DNA of 64,000 nt from Betaproteobacteria bacterium (GCA_016234655.1 JACRAU010000019.1:45928-109927); one strand, 5' to 3'; numbered from the stretch's first letter, positions 39,802 to 50,078 are shown. A program made the numbers and translations. The notes: generated by a model not told the origin, from the sequence alone.

Positions 39802-41136
39802 GTGGCCGGCTTGCTTTGGCTGAGTAACAGAAAATTGTCTTCCCTGATCGAGAAGTTGAATGACAAGTCCGCCGTGATCGGCATCATTGGCCTTGGTTAT
39901 GTCGGCCTGCCTTTGATGCTGCGTTATGTCGAGGTGGGCTACCGGGTCATCGGTTTCGATATCGATGCTGAAAAGGTCGAACGTTTGACGGCCGGCGAAA
40001 GCTATATCAAGCATATCTCGGCCGAGGCGATTTCGGCGGCGGTGGCGGCCGGCTTTGTGGCGACGACTGATTTCTCCCGGGCCAAAGAGGCGGACGCCTT
40101 GATCATCTGCGTGCCGACACCGTTGAATCAATATCGTGAGCCGGACCTGAGTTTTGTGCTGAATACGACCGAGGCGCTCGTGCCGTATATGCGGGCGGGC
40201 CAGGTGGTGTCTTTGGAAAGCACGACATATCCGGGTACGACCGACGAGGAATTGAAGCCGCGGATCGAATCGAGCGGCTTGAAGGTCGGCCAGGACATCT
40301 TCCTGGTGTTCTCGCCCGAGCGCGAGGATCCGGGCAATCCCGATTTCACCACGCGCACCATTCCCAAGGTTTGCGGCGGCGTGACGGCGGCCTGTCAGCA
40401 GGCTGGCTTGGCCTTGTACGGCCAGGTCATCGACCGTGTGGTGCCGCTCAGCTCCACGCGGGCGGCCGAGATGACCAAGCTGCTGGAGAACATCCATCGG
40501 GCGGTGAACATCGGCTTGGTGAATGAGATGAAGATCGTCGCCGATCGCATGGGTATCGATATTCATGAGGTGATCCGGGCCGCGGCTACCAAGCCGTTTG
40601 GCTTCGTGCCTTATTACCCGGGACCGGGTCTGGGCGGTCACTGCATTCCGATCGACCCTTTCTATTTGACCTGGAAGGCGCGGGAATACGGCTTGCACAC
40701 CCGCTTCATCGAATTGGCCGGCGAGATCAACAGCGGCATGCCGGAATGGGTGGTCGGCAAGGTGGCGGATGCCCTGAATGATCGCTGCAAGTCGATCAAG
40801 GGCAGCCGCATACTCGTTTTGGGTATTGCCTACAAGAAGAATGTCGACGACATGCGCGAGTCGCCATCGGTTGAGCTGATGGAGCTGCTCGAAGCCAAGG
40901 GCGCGAAGATTGCCTATTCCGATCCCTACGTGCCGAAATTCCCCAAGATGCGGGAACACCATTTCGATTTGGATAGCACGCCATTGACGGCCGAAAGCCT
41001 CGCGGGCTACGACTGCGTTGTGCTGGCGACCAATCATGACAACTTCGATTACAGCCTGATCCTGAAGCATGCGCAACTGATCGTCGATACGCGCGGTGTG
41101 TATCTGGAGCCGCACGCCAACGTGGTCAAGGCCTGA
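39802..41136 (+). CDS. wbpA: UDP-N-acetylglucosamine 6-dehydrogenase (WbpA-like)
   Basis: An NAD-dependent enzyme oxidising C6 of UDP-GlcNAc to give UDP-GlcNAcA. The N-terminal Rossmann motif is [13 protein letters not shown]. The central part includes [18 protein letters not shown], and [15 protein letters not shown] carries the catalytic Cys (codon at 40642). The C-terminal NAD/UDP half has [21 protein letters not shown] 39802 is the first possible start; the TTG at 39835 ([14 protein letters not shown]) gives the N-terminus usual for the family. The next three genes are WbpB, WbpD and WbpE homologues in the same order as the pathway. Confidence 0.9.
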   Translation: MAGLLWLSNRKLSSLIEKLNDKSAVIGIIGLGYVGLPLMLRYVEVGYRVIGFDIDAEKVERLTAGESYIKHISAEAISAAVAAGFVATTDFSRAKEADALIICVPTPLNQYREPDLSFVLNTTEALVPYMRAGQVVSLESTTYPGTTDEELKPRIESSGLKVGQDIFLVFSPEREDPGNPDFTTRTIPKVCGGVTAACQQAGLALYGQVIDRVVPLSSTRAAEMTKLLENIHRAVNIGLVNEMKIVADRMGIDIHEVIRAAATKPFGFVPYYPGPGLGGHCIPIDPFYLTWKAREYGLHTRFIELAGEINSGMPEWVVGKVADALNDRCKSIKGSRILVLGIAYKKNVDDMRESPSVELMELLEAKGAKIAYSDPYVPKFPKMREHHFDLDSTPLTAESLAGYDCVVLATNHDNFDYSLILKHAQLIVDTRGVYLEPHANVVKA

Positions 41137-41145
41137 GGCAAGCCG

Positions 41146-42207
41146 ATGTTCGTGACCAAACCCATCATTGCCGACCGCAAGATTCGGTTCGCCATCGTCG
41201 GCTGCGGCCGCATTGCCAAGAATCATATCGAGGCGCTGAAGAAGCATGAGGATCGGGCGGAAGTGGTCGGGGTTTGTGACATCGACCCGGCAGCCTTGGC
41301 CAGCGCGATGCAAAAAACAGGCGTGCCCGGCTATGTCGATCTGCGTTCGATGCTGGCCGGCTGCGATGCGGATGTGGTGGTCATCGCCACGCCCAGCGGT
41401 ATTCATGCGAGCCAGGCGATTGAGATCGCCGAGGCGGGGCGGCACGTGATGACCGAGAAGCCGATGGCCACGCGTTGGGCCGACGGCAAACGTATGGTGC
41501 AGGCCTGCGATCGGGCCGGCGTGCATCTTTTCGTGGTCAAGCAGAACCGGCGCAACGCCACCCTGCAGATGGTCAAGCGCGCCATGGAAAAGGGCCGCTT
41601 TGGCCGAATCTACATGGTCAACATCAATGTATTCTGGACGCGGCCGCAGGAGTATTACGACAGCGCCAGGTGGCGTGGCACCTGGGAGTTCGACGGCGGC
41701 GCCTTCATGAACCAGGCCAGTCACTACGTCGATCTGCTCGATTGGCTGATCGGTCCGGTGGAGAGCGTGCAGGCCTATACCGCGACCCTGGCACGTAATA
41801 TCGAGGTCGAGGACACCGGCGTGATCAGCATCAAATGGCGCTCCGGAGCCTTGGGCTCGATGAACGTAACTATGCTGACCTACCCGAAAAACCTGGAAGG
41901 ATCGATCACTATCATCGGCGACAAGGGCACCGTACGGGTCGGCGGCGTGGCGGTCAACGAGATTCAGCACTGGGAATTCGCAGACGGCGATCCCGACGAT
42001 GAACAGGTGCGCCAAGCGAGCTACGAGACGACCTCGGTCTACGGTTTCGGTCACCCGCTTTATTACGATAACGTCATTCGCGTGTTGCGCGGAGAATCGC
42101 AGCCGGAGACCGATGGCCGCGAGGGGCTGCGTTCGCTCGAATTATTGATCGCGGCTTATCTCTCCGCGCGCGATGGCCGTCGCATATCGCTGCCGCTCGA
42201 TTATTGA
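41146..42207 (+). CDS. wbpB: UDP-GlcNAcA 3-dehydrogenase (WbpB-like, Gfo/Idh/MocA)
   Basis: A 353-residue oxidoreductase, which oxidises C3 of UDP-GlcNAcA with bound NAD recycled by alpha-ketoglutarate in the characterised WbpB. The nucleotide motif is RFAIVGCGRIAKNH, the EKP catalytic lysine lies in VMTEKPMATRWADG, and the region ASHYVDLLDWLIGPV is typical of the C-terminal substrate domain. It sits 10 bp behind wbpA and is followed by wbpD. The pathway assignment rests on this order and on the fold. Confidence 0.88.
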   Translation: MFVTKPIIADRKIRFAIVGCGRIAKNHIEALKKHEDRAEVVGVCDIDPAALASAMQKTGVPGYVDLRSMLAGCDADVVVIATPSGIHASQAIEIAEAGRHVMTEKPMATRWADGKRMVQACDRAGVHLFVVKQNRRNATLQMVKRAMEKGRFGRIYMVNINVFWTRPQEYYDSARWRGTWEFDGGAFMNQASHYVDLLDWLIGPVESVQAYTATLARNIEVEDTGVISIKWRSGALGSMNVTMLTYPKNLEGSITIIGDKGTVRVGGVAVNEIQHWEFADGDPDDEQVRQASYETTSVYGFGHPLYYDNVIRVLRGESQPETDGREGLRSLELLIAAYLSARDGRRISLPLDY

Positions 42208-42216
42208 GGATGAGTC

Positions 42217-42783
42217 GTGACCGGCGCGATCCATGAAACCGCGATCATCGACGATGGCGCGCAGATCGGCGAAGGCACGCGCATCTGGCATTGGACCCAT
42301 GTCTGCGCCGGCGCGCGTATCGGCCGCGATTGTTCCCTGGGGCAGAACGTCTTTGTCGGCAATCGGGTGACGCTGGGAGACAACGTCAAGGTTCAGAACA
42401 ACGTCTCGATCTACGACGACGTCGTCCTGGAAGATGACGTATTCTGCGGCCCGAGCATGGTTTTCACCAATGTCGTCAACCCGCGCAGCCATGTGCCCCG
42501 CAAAAACGAGTACCTGCCGACCGTGGTGCGGCGCGGCGCGACCATCGGCGCCAATGCCACCATCGTATGCGGCCGCGAGATCGGCGAATATGCCTTTATC
42601 GCCGCCGGCGCTGTGGTGACGCGCGACGTGCCGCCCTACGCCTTGGTCATGGGCAACCCGGCCCAGCGCAGGGGCTGGATGTGCCGGTGCGGCGTACGCT
42701 TGGCCGATGCGACGGGCGAGCAGGCCTGTCAGGCCTGTGGCGCGCGCTATCTCGTCGGCGATGACGTTTGCCGGCCGGTATGA
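42217..42783 (+). CDS. wbpD: UDP-GlcNAc3NA N-acetyltransferase (WbpD-like)
   Basis: A 188-residue left-handed beta-helix acetyltransferase (GTG start after GAGGATGAG). Hexapeptide repeats are clear: [28 protein letters not shown], then [25 protein letters not shown] (as [16 protein letters not shown]) and [20 protein letters not shown]. It would acetylate the C3 amine made by WbpE. The C-terminus carries a Cys-rich ribbon ([18 protein letters not shown], then ACGARY) with Cys-x-Cys and Cys-x2-Cys spacing, probably a zinc site. The tail also occurs in many family members. Confidence 0.9.
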   Translation: MTGAIHETAIIDDGAQIGEGTRIWHWTHVCAGARIGRDCSLGQNVFVGNRVTLGDNVKVQNNVSIYDDVVLEDDVFCGPSMVFTNVVNPRSHVPRKNEYLPTVVRRGATIGANATIVCGREIGEYAFIAAGAVVTRDVPPYALVMGNPAQRRGWMCRCGVRLADATGEQACQACGARYLVGDDVCRPV

Positions 42784-42802
42784 GCACTTACCGCCTACAC
42801 CT

Positions 42803-43945
42803 ATGACCGCCAAGACGATGGAATTTATCGACCTCAAATCGCAATATGCCGCACTCAAGACGGATATCGATGCCAGGATGCATGCCGTGCTCGATCATGG
42901 CCAATACATCATGGGGCCGGAGGTGGCAGAGCTGGAAGAGAAGCTGGCTGCCTTCGTCGGCGCGAAGCATTGCATCTCCGCCTCCAGCGGAACGGATACG
43001 CTAATTCTGGCCCTGATGGCACTTGGTGTTCAGGCTGGTGACGAGGTGATCACCACGCCGTTCTCCTTCATCGCGACGGCGGAGGTCATCGCGTTGCTCG
43101 GGGCAAAACCTGTCTTTGTCGACATCGAGCCGCATACCTACAACATCGATCCGATCAAGATCGGGACTGCGATCACGCCGCGCACCAAGGCGATCATGCC
43201 GGTATCGCTCTATGGCCAATGCGCCGATTTCGATGCGATCAACGCGATTGCGGCCAAGCACGGCCTGCCGGTCATCGAAGACGGCGCACAGAGCTTCGGT
43301 GCCACGTACAAGGGGCACCGCTCCTGCGGCTTGTCCACCATAGGCTCTACCAGCTTCTTCCCGAGCAAGCCACTAGGTTGTTACGGTGACGGCGGTGCGC
43401 TGTTCACCAGCGACGATGCGCTCGCCAAGGCCATGCGCGAGATCAGGGTGCACGGTCAGGATCGCCGCTACCATCACCCGCGCATCGGCTTAAACGCAAG
43501 GATGGATACGCTGCAGGCGGCTGTGCTGCTGGCCAAGCTACCAGCCTTTCCGGCCGAGGTCGAGGCGCGGTCGCGTATCGGCGCCCGCTATTCCGAGTTG
43601 CTGCAAGGCGCCGTGATGACGCCGAGTGTCGAGGCCCACAGCACCAGCGTCTATGCGCAATACACGGTCGAGGTGGACAATCGTGGCGCGGTGCAAGCGC
43701 ACCTGAAGCAGCATGGAATACCGACGGCCATCCATTACCCCATGCCGCTGCATATGCAACCCGCGTTCGCCTATCTGGGTCGGGGCGAGGGGAGCTATCC
43801 CGTGGCGGAGCAGGCGGCAAGGCGGGTGATGAGTTTGCCGATGCACCCCTATCTGGAAGACCAGGACGTACTCGCAATTACCGAAGCCGTGAAGGCGGCA
43901 TTGACCGGTAGCGCGAACGACCGAACCAAGGGCCAATCATGCTGA
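42803..43945 (+). CDS. wbpE: UDP-3-keto-GlcNAcA aminotransferase (WbpE-like)
   Basis: A PLP aminotransferase of the DegT/DnrJ/EryC1 family, 380 residues from the ATG at 42803 (a second ATG at 42818 begins MEFIDLKSQYA). The PLP lysine lies in TSFFPSKPLGCYGDGGA, with ASSGTDTLILALMALGV (phosphate loop) and VIEDGAQSFGATYKG (PLP aspartate) before it. It transfers an amino group from glutamate to C3. It overlaps the next GT2 start by 7 bp. Confidence 0.9.
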   Translation: MTAKTMEFIDLKSQYAALKTDIDARMHAVLDHGQYIMGPEVAELEEKLAAFVGAKHCISASSGTDTLILALMALGVQAGDEVITTPFSFIATAEVIALLGAKPVFVDIEPHTYNIDPIKIGTAITPRTKAIMPVSLYGQCADFDAINAIAAKHGLPVIEDGAQSFGATYKGHRSCGLSTIGSTSFFPSKPLGCYGDGGALFTSDDALAKAMREIRVHGQDRRYHHPRIGLNARMDTLQAAVLLAKLPAFPAEVEARSRIGARYSELLQGAVMTPSVEAHSTSVYAQYTVEVDNRGAVQAHLKQHGIPTAIHYPMPLHMQPAFAYLGRGEGSYPVAEQAARRVMSLPMHPYLEDQDVLAITEAVKAALTGSANDRTKGQSC

Positions 43946-45033
43946 AGAACAAAACCATTGCCGTCGTGATTCCATGTTACAACGAGGAAACGCAAATTCG
44001 GCGCGTGATTGAGACCATGCCGGCTTTCGTGGATTTGATCGTCGCGGTCAACGACAAATCGAGCGATCGCACCCCGGGTGTCCTGGCCGAGCTGCAACAA
44101 GAGGCCGCGACCGCAAATACGGCGGTGGATATTCGGCCGAACGGGCCTGAACTCAGCGACAACCCCTACGATAGGGCGGAAAACGTGCTGATGGAGATGC
44201 GCTGTGCCGAGGAGAAGGAGTACACACCATCCCATATCGTCGAGTGGCCGGGCTCCAGGCTGGTGGTGATCGACCACCTCGCCAACGGCGGCGTGGGGGC
44301 GGCGATTGCATCAGGCTACAAATATGCGAGGGACTGCGCGATCGACTGCACCGCGGTGATGGCGGGAGACGGGCAGATGGATCCTGCCGAGTTGGAATCG
44401 ATTTGTCTGCCGGTGGTCGACGGCCGGGCCGATTATTCCAAGGGCAACCGCTTGAAGCACCGTAGCGCGAAGCACGTGATTCCAAGGGTGCGTTTCTACG
44501 GCAACTCGATTTTGTCCATCTTGACCAAGCTGGCGTCGGGCTATTGGCGGGTGTCGGATACGCAGACCGGCTATACCGCGATCTCGCTGGAGGCTCTGGA
44601 GAACATTGACCTGCACAAGATTTACAAAAGCTACGGTATGCCCAATGACCTGCTGGTGAAGCTGAATATCGCCTCGTTCGCGGTGACCGAGGTGCCGATC
44701 AAACCGGTCTATCAGGTGGGCGAGCAGTCAAAGATGAAGATTTGGAAGGTGGTCGCGACGGTGTCGGTGCTACTGCTGAAACTATTCTTCGAGCGGCTGT
44801 TCAAGAAATATCTGATCCGTGATTTTCATCCCGTGTTCCTCCTTTATTGCAGTGGCATGCTGGGGCTGCTGGCCGAGCTGTTTATTGCCTATAAATGGCT
44901 GGCGCAGTATCTGGTCGGCAACATCATGTACGGCTGGCTGGTCATCCTGGTGACGGTCGGCGTGGCCTCCCTCCAGGCCCTGATCTTCGCTATGTGGTTC
45001 GACATGCAGGACAACGAGCGTCTGTATGTCTAA
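43939..45033 (+). CDS. GT2 glycosyltransferase with C-terminal membrane helices
   Basis: A 364-residue enzyme. AVVIPCYNEETQIRRVIETM and VAVNDKSSDRTPG mark the N-terminal GT-A fold, and VMAGDGQMDPAELESI holds the metal motif. Sequence NLGGVGAAIASGY-like (ANGGVGAAIASGYKYA) recalls polyprenyl-phosphate sugar transferases. The C-terminal ~110 residues have two or three hydrophobic segments (VFLLYCSGMLGLLAELFIAY; WLVILVTVGVASLQALIFAM), so the enzyme is bound to the inner membrane. It may transfer a sugar to a lipid carrier. Confidence 0.83.
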   Translation: MLKNKTIAVVIPCYNEETQIRRVIETMPAFVDLIVAVNDKSSDRTPGVLAELQQEAATANTAVDIRPNGPELSDNPYDRAENVLMEMRCAEEKEYTPSHIVEWPGSRLVVIDHLANGGVGAAIASGYKYARDCAIDCTAVMAGDGQMDPAELESICLPVVDGRADYSKGNRLKHRSAKHVIPRVRFYGNSILSILTKLASGYWRVSDTQTGYTAISLEALENIDLHKIYKSYGMPNDLLVKLNIASFAVTEVPIKPVYQVGEQSKMKIWKVVATVSVLLLKLFFERLFKKYLIRDFHPVFLLYCSGMLGLLAELFIAYKWLAQYLVGNIMYGWLVILVTVGVASLQALIFAMWFDMQDNERLYV

Positions 45034-45931
45034 CAAGGTCATCGTCAGCGTCGATGTCGAGGATTGGTACCACGGCCCGACCGTCATCTCGCCGCGCGAC
45101 GAACAAACAACCATAGGGCATTTTCTGTCGACGCGGCAGGGCATTGAGCGCGCGGCTAAATATGTGGACATCTGCTTGGAGATGTTGGCCGCGCATGACA
45201 TGAAGGCCACCTTTTTTTGGGTGGCGGAATATGCCAAGCGCCACGAACACCTCCTGCGACGGGTCGCCGAACAGGGCCATGAAATTGGCTGCCATGGTCT
45301 GGCGCACTATTCCAAGCTCGACTGCGCGACAAAGGCCCCGGTCTTCGGGGTGGGCGAATTCGCGGCGCGGACGGAGATGGCCAAACACATGTTGGAAGAC
45401 ATGACCGGCACCGAAGTGATTGGTTATCGTGCCCCGAATGCCTACTTCTCGGGCAAGATGTTTGATGCGCTGGAGGAGTTGGGTTTCCGTTATGACTCGT
45501 CAGTTTCAGTGAATTCGATCTACAACAAGACGGACTCTGCACTCAAGGGCGTGGGTACCGCTCCCTATTATCCCGCTCGGGGCGAGTTGAAGCCGGGCGA
45601 CGCAAAACGCCGGATGCTGGAGTTTCCGTGGCCCTATTTTGATGTCGGAGTGGCCAAACTACCGAGTGCGGGCGGCCCATTTCTTCGCACCTTCGGTTCG
45701 GCGTTGACGATTGCCGGTCTGCACCAATCACTGCGGCGCGGTCATGCGGTGTTTTATTTCCACCCCATCGATATCTGCAAGGAGGATATCCCTCTACCCT
45801 TTAGTCCGAGCCGGCCGATGATGTGGCTTTTCAAGGGTGACATGGTGCGGCGCCGGATTGAAAGGGTGCTGTCCGAGTTCCGTGGTGTATCGGCCAACTT
45901 CAGGGAAGTCGTCGATGCGGATCCTGCTTAA
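45026..45931 (+). CDS. Polysaccharide deacetylase (NodB-like)
   Basis: A 301-residue carbohydrate esterase family 4 protein. VIVSVDVEDWYHGPTV holds the two metal-site aspartates, GHEIGCHGLAHYSKL the following histidine motif, and IGYRAPNAYFSGKM the RxP motif. C-terminally HAVFYFHPIDIC supplies the late histidine. No signal peptide is apparent, so it probably acts in the cytoplasm on a lipid-linked or nucleotide-linked N-acetyl sugar. It overlaps its upstream neighbour by 8 bp. Relatives occur in exosortase-associated EPS loci; no exosortase is seen here. Confidence 0.87.
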   Translation: MSNKVIVSVDVEDWYHGPTVISPRDEQTTIGHFLSTRQGIERAAKYVDICLEMLAAHDMKATFFWVAEYAKRHEHLLRRVAEQGHEIGCHGLAHYSKLDCATKAPVFGVGEFAARTEMAKHMLEDMTGTEVIGYRAPNAYFSGKMFDALEELGFRYDSSVSVNSIYNKTDSALKGVGTAPYYPARGELKPGDAKRRMLEFPWPYFDVGVAKLPSAGGPFLRTFGSALTIAGLHQSLRRGHAVFYFHPIDICKEDIPLPFSPSRPMMWLFKGDMVRRRIERVLSEFRGVSANFREVVDADPA

Positions 45932-46874
45932 CGATGAAATCGATCCGTGCGCATGGAACGGCCTTGCTGGTGACAAGGTGTTTCATCGCTATGAGTGGCG
46001 CGAGGTTATCGAGGCGAGCTATGGTCTAAGGCCAACGTTTCTGATGGCGGAGGACGGTGGCGAATATGCGCTTTATCCGAGCTTTCAGGTGGGCAAACGC
46101 TGTATCTCCGTGCCCTATACCTATATTGCGGGGCCAATCGCGAATAGCGAACGTATGCAGCATGCTTTGTTGGAGCGGATACGGCAGATGGGCTTGGCCC
46201 CGAGCTATAAACGGCTTGTGCCGGCAAGAGGCGATGGCCAAGTCACTGCCATCGTCCATATCGATGACCTCGTCGGTTATCGGGCGGCGCTTTCGCAGAA
46301 CATGCGCAACCAACTTAAAAAGGCCGATCGGCAGGGCTTTGTCTTGCAGCGAGAGCGGACTGCCGACTCCTTCTATCCCGTGTATTGCCGGAAGATGCAT
46401 CGGCACGGCACGCCGCCGCATAAGAAGGCGTTCTTCGGGCGGATATTGCAGCAGTTTCCTCAGGCTGAAATCTACACGGCCTACTACGAGGGCAATGTCG
46501 CGGCCTCGATGCTCACGATACGGGGTGAGGATGCCTTGGGGCAAAGGCAGCGTGCTCTATTCGTTATGTGGGCCGCCTCGGATGAGCAATGGGATGCGGC
46601 CTACGCCAACTATTTCCTGTATTGGTCGGTAATAAAACTGGCGGTGGCCGAGGGTATCGTCGAGATCGATCTAGGTACGACGCTGCATGGCTCCAGCCAA
46701 TATGCCTTCAAGAGTAAGTGGCGGCCGACGATTTATTCGGTGGCGCAAAGTGGCGTGAAGGCTGCCTCATACAAGGAAAGTGGCTTGTTGCGCATAATCA
46801 GCCAGGCATGGCGCCACCTGCCGTTGAGCGTGGCGACGGGCATAGGCCCGTATTTGCGTAAGTACCTGACATAG
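45915..46874 (+). CDS. FemAB/GNAT-like protein
   Basis: A 319-residue protein from the ATG at 45915 (GGGAAG upstream), overlapping the deacetylase gene by 17 bp. The N-terminal WREVIEASYGLRPTFLMAED and the tail FKSKWRPTIYSVAQSG resemble the FemAB group of tRNA-dependent or acyl-CoA-dependent transferases with two GNAT folds. It may add an amino acid or acyl group to the glycan. In exosortase-type EPS loci a similar protein sits beside a deacetylase and an asparagine-synthase-like gene, as here. Confidence 0.75.
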   Translation: MRILLNDEIDPCAWNGLAGDKVFHRYEWREVIEASYGLRPTFLMAEDGGEYALYPSFQVGKRCISVPYTYIAGPIANSERMQHALLERIRQMGLAPSYKRLVPARGDGQVTAIVHIDDLVGYRAALSQNMRNQLKKADRQGFVLQRERTADSFYPVYCRKMHRHGTPPHKKAFFGRILQQFPQAEIYTAYYEGNVAASMLTIRGEDALGQRQRALFVMWAASDEQWDAAYANYFLYWSVIKLAVAEGIVEIDLGTTLHGSSQYAFKSKWRPTIYSVAQSGVKAASYKESGLLRIISQAWRHLPLSVATGIGPYLRKYLT

Positions 46875-46913
46875 GGCGCGGCTATGGCCGCCCCGATTTG
46901 AAAGAGCTGATAT

Positions 46914-48836
46914 ATGTGCGGTATCGCTGGGATGCTCGACGACTCTCTTGCTTCCGAAGCAAGACAAGCTGCCCTACGTGGAATGATTGCTGCCATACGG
47001 CATCGCGGGCCGGACGATATGTCGACATGGCTCGACCCGAACGGCCGCTGCGGGTTGGCGCATGCACGTCTGAGCATCATTGATCTGGAGGGCGGCGGCC
47101 AGCCAATCGAAAACGAGGATGGCAGCATCGTCGTTGTTTTTAATGGCGAGATATACAACTACCGCGAGCTGAAGAAAGAACTCGTCGGCAAGGGGCATGT
47201 GTTCAAGACCCAGGCCGATACCGAGGTTCTGGTGCACTTGTTCGAAGAAGATGGAGTCGCAATGGCACGCCGCCTGCGTGGCATGTTCGCGATTGCGCTA
47301 TGGGATCGCCGTCATCGGCGCCTGCATCTCTTCCGCGATCATATCGGCAAAAAGCCTTTGCACTATTTTCGACAGGGCGGACAGCTCTATTTCGCGTCGG
47401 AATACAAGGCATTCCTCGGCTTGCAGAATTTCACGCCGGCGTTGGACTACGAGTCGCTGCATTATTTGCTGAATTTGCGCTGGCTACCCAAGGGCCGGAC
47501 ATTGATGCGTGATGTGGAGCAGGTGCTGCCGGGTGAGGTGGTCACGGTCGACGGCGAGCATGTACACAAGGAACGCTATTGGTTGCCCACGGTGGCGCCG
47601 TATCGCAGCCTGCGCGAGGAGGAGCACGAAGAAAATATTCTTCATTTGCTGCGCCAGTCGGTGGGTAGGCGCCTGGTGTCGGACGTGCCGGTCGGCATAT
47701 TCCTGTCCGGCGGTCTGGACTCGTCCGCCATACTCGCCATGATGGCGGAGCAGATGCATGTGCCGGTGCGCTCGTTCAGCCTGGGTTTTGGCAACGAAAA
47801 TGATGAGACACAGGAGGCGGCAGAAACAGCCGCCTATTACGGCGCACAGCATACCAATTACATGGTGGATGAGAACCCGTTGCGCCATTTCGAGCAGACC
47901 ATCTGGCATTCCGAGCTGCCGAAGGTCAACGCGGTCCAGGTCTACCTACTTGCCGAGCAGGCCCGGAAAGAAGTAAAGGTTGTCATGAGTGGCCTGGGCG
48001 GCGACGAACTGTTCGGCGGCTATGACAATTACCTATTCATCAAATATGGCGGGTTATTCGCTGATATTCCATTCCCTTCACTCGGCGATAAATTACGTAG
48101 CCTGTCTTTCAGGTTAATGGGCGGTGGAGAGAATCCGGCGCGGGATCAGTTGCGTCGTGGCATTGAAATGGGCTTCTCGCTCGGCCGTCGAGATCGCTTC
48201 TATAGCATCCTGCGTAATGCGTGGGATGTCGATGATGGGATGTATGGTCAGATATATCATCGCGATATCGTGCAGTCACAGAAAGAATATTCGACTGCGA
48301 GCCTGTTTACCTCATGCCTTGGTGATCGAGGTCGCGATTTTCTGTCGGAGGCCATGGTATGCGAGCTAAGAGAAAAGCTCGTGGGCGACCAAATCCTGGT
48401 TGAGGACAGAAACATGATGGCGCATGGACTGGAGGGTCGGGCGCCATTTCTAGATGTCGATCTGATCGAGTATGCCGCCGGCATTCCGCCTAATATGAAG
48501 ATCGATTTGCTGCGCGGCAGGAAGTACATCCTGAAGAAGGCGCTAAAACGGGTGCTACCTGAGTTCGTCTTCGAGCGACCGAAAAAAGGTTTTGCATTCG
48601 ACCCGGTCAAGCAGTTCACCCGTGACCTAAAGCCGTTGGTGGAAGAGGTGTTGTCGCCAAGCAAGGTAGCGGAAATGGGCTTGTTTAATTACGCCTACAT
48701 CAGGCGATTACTCGACCATCCGCCGTCCAATAATCTGCATTGGCATTATTGGTTGCTGTGGACGATGGTAGGCGTGGCATATTGGGACGAACTGTTCGTG
48801 CGGCAATCCAGGAAGGTGGGGGTGGATAACGTATGA
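46914..48836 (+). CDS. asnB: Asparagine synthase-like amidotransferase
   Basis: A 640-residue class II glutamine amidotransferase with an AsnB-type synthetase domain. It opens MCGIAGMLDDS, leaving Cys1 as the nucleophile after Met removal. The glutaminase half has HRGPDDMSTW, HARLSIIDLEGGGQPIEN and FNGEIYNYRELKKEL. The synthetase half has the PP-loop SGGLDSSAILAMM and SGLGGDELFGGYDNYL. Within this glycan cluster it probably amidates a carboxyl of a sugar or glycan (for example the uronic acids made by WbpA-E) rather than making asparagine. GAAAGAG precedes the ATG. Confidence 0.9.
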   Translation: MCGIAGMLDDSLASEARQAALRGMIAAIRHRGPDDMSTWLDPNGRCGLAHARLSIIDLEGGGQPIENEDGSIVVVFNGEIYNYRELKKELVGKGHVFKTQADTEVLVHLFEEDGVAMARRLRGMFAIALWDRRHRRLHLFRDHIGKKPLHYFRQGGQLYFASEYKAFLGLQNFTPALDYESLHYLLNLRWLPKGRTLMRDVEQVLPGEVVTVDGEHVHKERYWLPTVAPYRSLREEEHEENILHLLRQSVGRRLVSDVPVGIFLSGGLDSSAILAMMAEQMHVPVRSFSLGFGNENDETQEAAETAAYYGAQHTNYMVDENPLRHFEQTIWHSELPKVNAVQVYLLAEQARKEVKVVMSGLGGDELFGGYDNYLFIKYGGLFADIPFPSLGDKLRSLSFRLMGGGENPARDQLRRGIEMGFSLGRRDRFYSILRNAWDVDDGMYGQIYHRDIVQSQKEYSTASLFTSCLGDRGRDFLSEAMVCELREKLVGDQILVEDRNMMAHGLEGRAPFLDVDLIEYAAGIPPNMKIDLLRGRKYILKKALKRVLPEFVFERPKKGFAFDPVKQFTRDLKPLVEEVLSPSKVAEMGLFNYAYIRRLLDHPPSNNLHWHYWLLWTMVGVAYWDELFVRQSRKVGVDNV

Positions 48837-49993
48837 AGAAAAATCTTGCACTGCTGCTGGTCGCCTTGCTTGTGGCTATAGGTTTGAGCGAGTTGGTGGC
48901 CAGGGTGTGGTTCAGCCGTGGCGGAAATGAACATGCGGTCATGTCGGTTACCGACAAACGGACCGAGCCCTATGAGACGCCCGGTGAATTCAGTGGCACA
49001 TACGATCGATTTGCCATGATGACATACAGTCCATACCTATCTTATACGCCTGTGCCCAACTGGCACGGCAATGGATATGCTACCAACGCGCAGGGTCTTC
49101 GTGACGAGCGCGACTTGGCTCAGATACATAAAGGACTGGTTATCGTGACTGGAGGGTCGACTGCGTGGGGGGCAGGCGTATCTCAAAAACAGCTATATAG
49201 CCGAGTTGCAGAGGACATGCTCAATAAGGAATATAAGCACGATCTGGCCATAGTATCGGCAGGTGTGGGCGCATATTCGAGCGCTCAGGAGCTGTCGTTG
49301 GTGCTGAACAGGATTGTTAAATTTCGGCCAAAACTGGTCATCATGCTGAGCGGCTGGAACGATACGCTGCAAGGCTACTTGGGTTACTCACAGGATGACG
49401 GCAACGACTATTTGAATTTCAAGGAAGTGATTCGCAGGGGCTCGGCGGACAATTGCGATCCTGTGAAATCGCATGTTTGTATTGCCGAACCAGCGCCGGC
49501 ACCTTCGTGTGAAGGCGCCGACGCGCTTGGCGTCCTAGCGGCGTCTGTGTGCCAGGTGGCGGAAAGGGCGCGCATTCAATTGCGTATGCGCCGGCCGGAG
49601 GAGGTCGTGGATGATTTTGTACGCAATGTGCAGGTCATAGCCGATTTGGGCAGGCGCGAGGGCTTCGACGTCATGGTTGCGCTGCAGCCTACCTTGTATG
49701 ACACAAAGAAGCCACTAACCGTATTCGAGCATCGGCTGAGGGAGGGCTATGAAAAGACCTATATGGAATTCCCGCAATACAACGCAAGGATTTACGCAAT
49801 CTATCGGCGGATGTTACCAGTTGAGGCGGCGCGTGCCGATTTTAAATTCGTGGATATGGATGAATCGATAAACCGCGAGAAGCTGACGGTCTTTTCCGAT
49901 CATGTTCACTTTGGCGACAGGGGTAACCGGCTGATGGGGCAATACCTCGCCATGCAGATTGCGCAGTGGTCAAGCGCCAAGTCGGCCAAGTGA
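48833..49993 (+). CDS. Membrane-anchored SGNH-type protein
   Basis: A 386-residue protein with an N-terminal hydrophobic anchor or signal (NLALLLVALLVAIGLSELVA) and no lipobox. Block I is TGGSTAWGAGVS (catalytic Ser), block III is MLSGWNDTLQGY with the Asn, and block V is SDHVHFGDRGN with Asp-x-x-His. The topology puts the enzyme in the periplasm, unlike the first SGNH gene at 36.4 kb. It could remove or transfer acyl groups on exported glycan. It overlaps asnB by 4 bp (ATGA). Confidence 0.8.
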   Translation: MKKNLALLLVALLVAIGLSELVARVWFSRGGNEHAVMSVTDKRTEPYETPGEFSGTYDRFAMMTYSPYLSYTPVPNWHGNGYATNAQGLRDERDLAQIHKGLVIVTGGSTAWGAGVSQKQLYSRVAEDMLNKEYKHDLAIVSAGVGAYSSAQELSLVLNRIVKFRPKLVIMLSGWNDTLQGYLGYSQDDGNDYLNFKEVIRRGSADNCDPVKSHVCIAEPAPAPSCEGADALGVLAASVCQVAERARIQLRMRRPEEVVDDFVRNVQVIADLGRREGFDVMVALQPTLYDTKKPLTVFEHRLREGYEKTYMEFPQYNARIYAIYRRMLPVEAARADFKFVDMDESINREKLTVFSDHVHFGDRGNRLMGQYLAMQIAQWSSAKSAK

Positions 49994-50078
49994 CGATGGG
50001 CAAGGCTGGCAGCGAACTCGTGAGAGTGTTTATGAATAACTCGCCGTGTGGTAGGGCGACATTTTGGCGCAGGGATGT

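Noticed and set aside
39541-42054. Long antisense open frame opposite the wbpA-wbpB region
   Set aside because: The composition (His/Arg/Asp rich) is that of a reverse complement of GC-biased coding sequence, and it crosses gene borders.
43939-48836. PEP-CTERM/exosortase locus
   Set aside because: A deacetylase, a FemAB-like protein and an AsnB-like enzyme occur together in such loci, but no exosortase, PEP-CTERM protein or XrtA-type gene is visible in the window.
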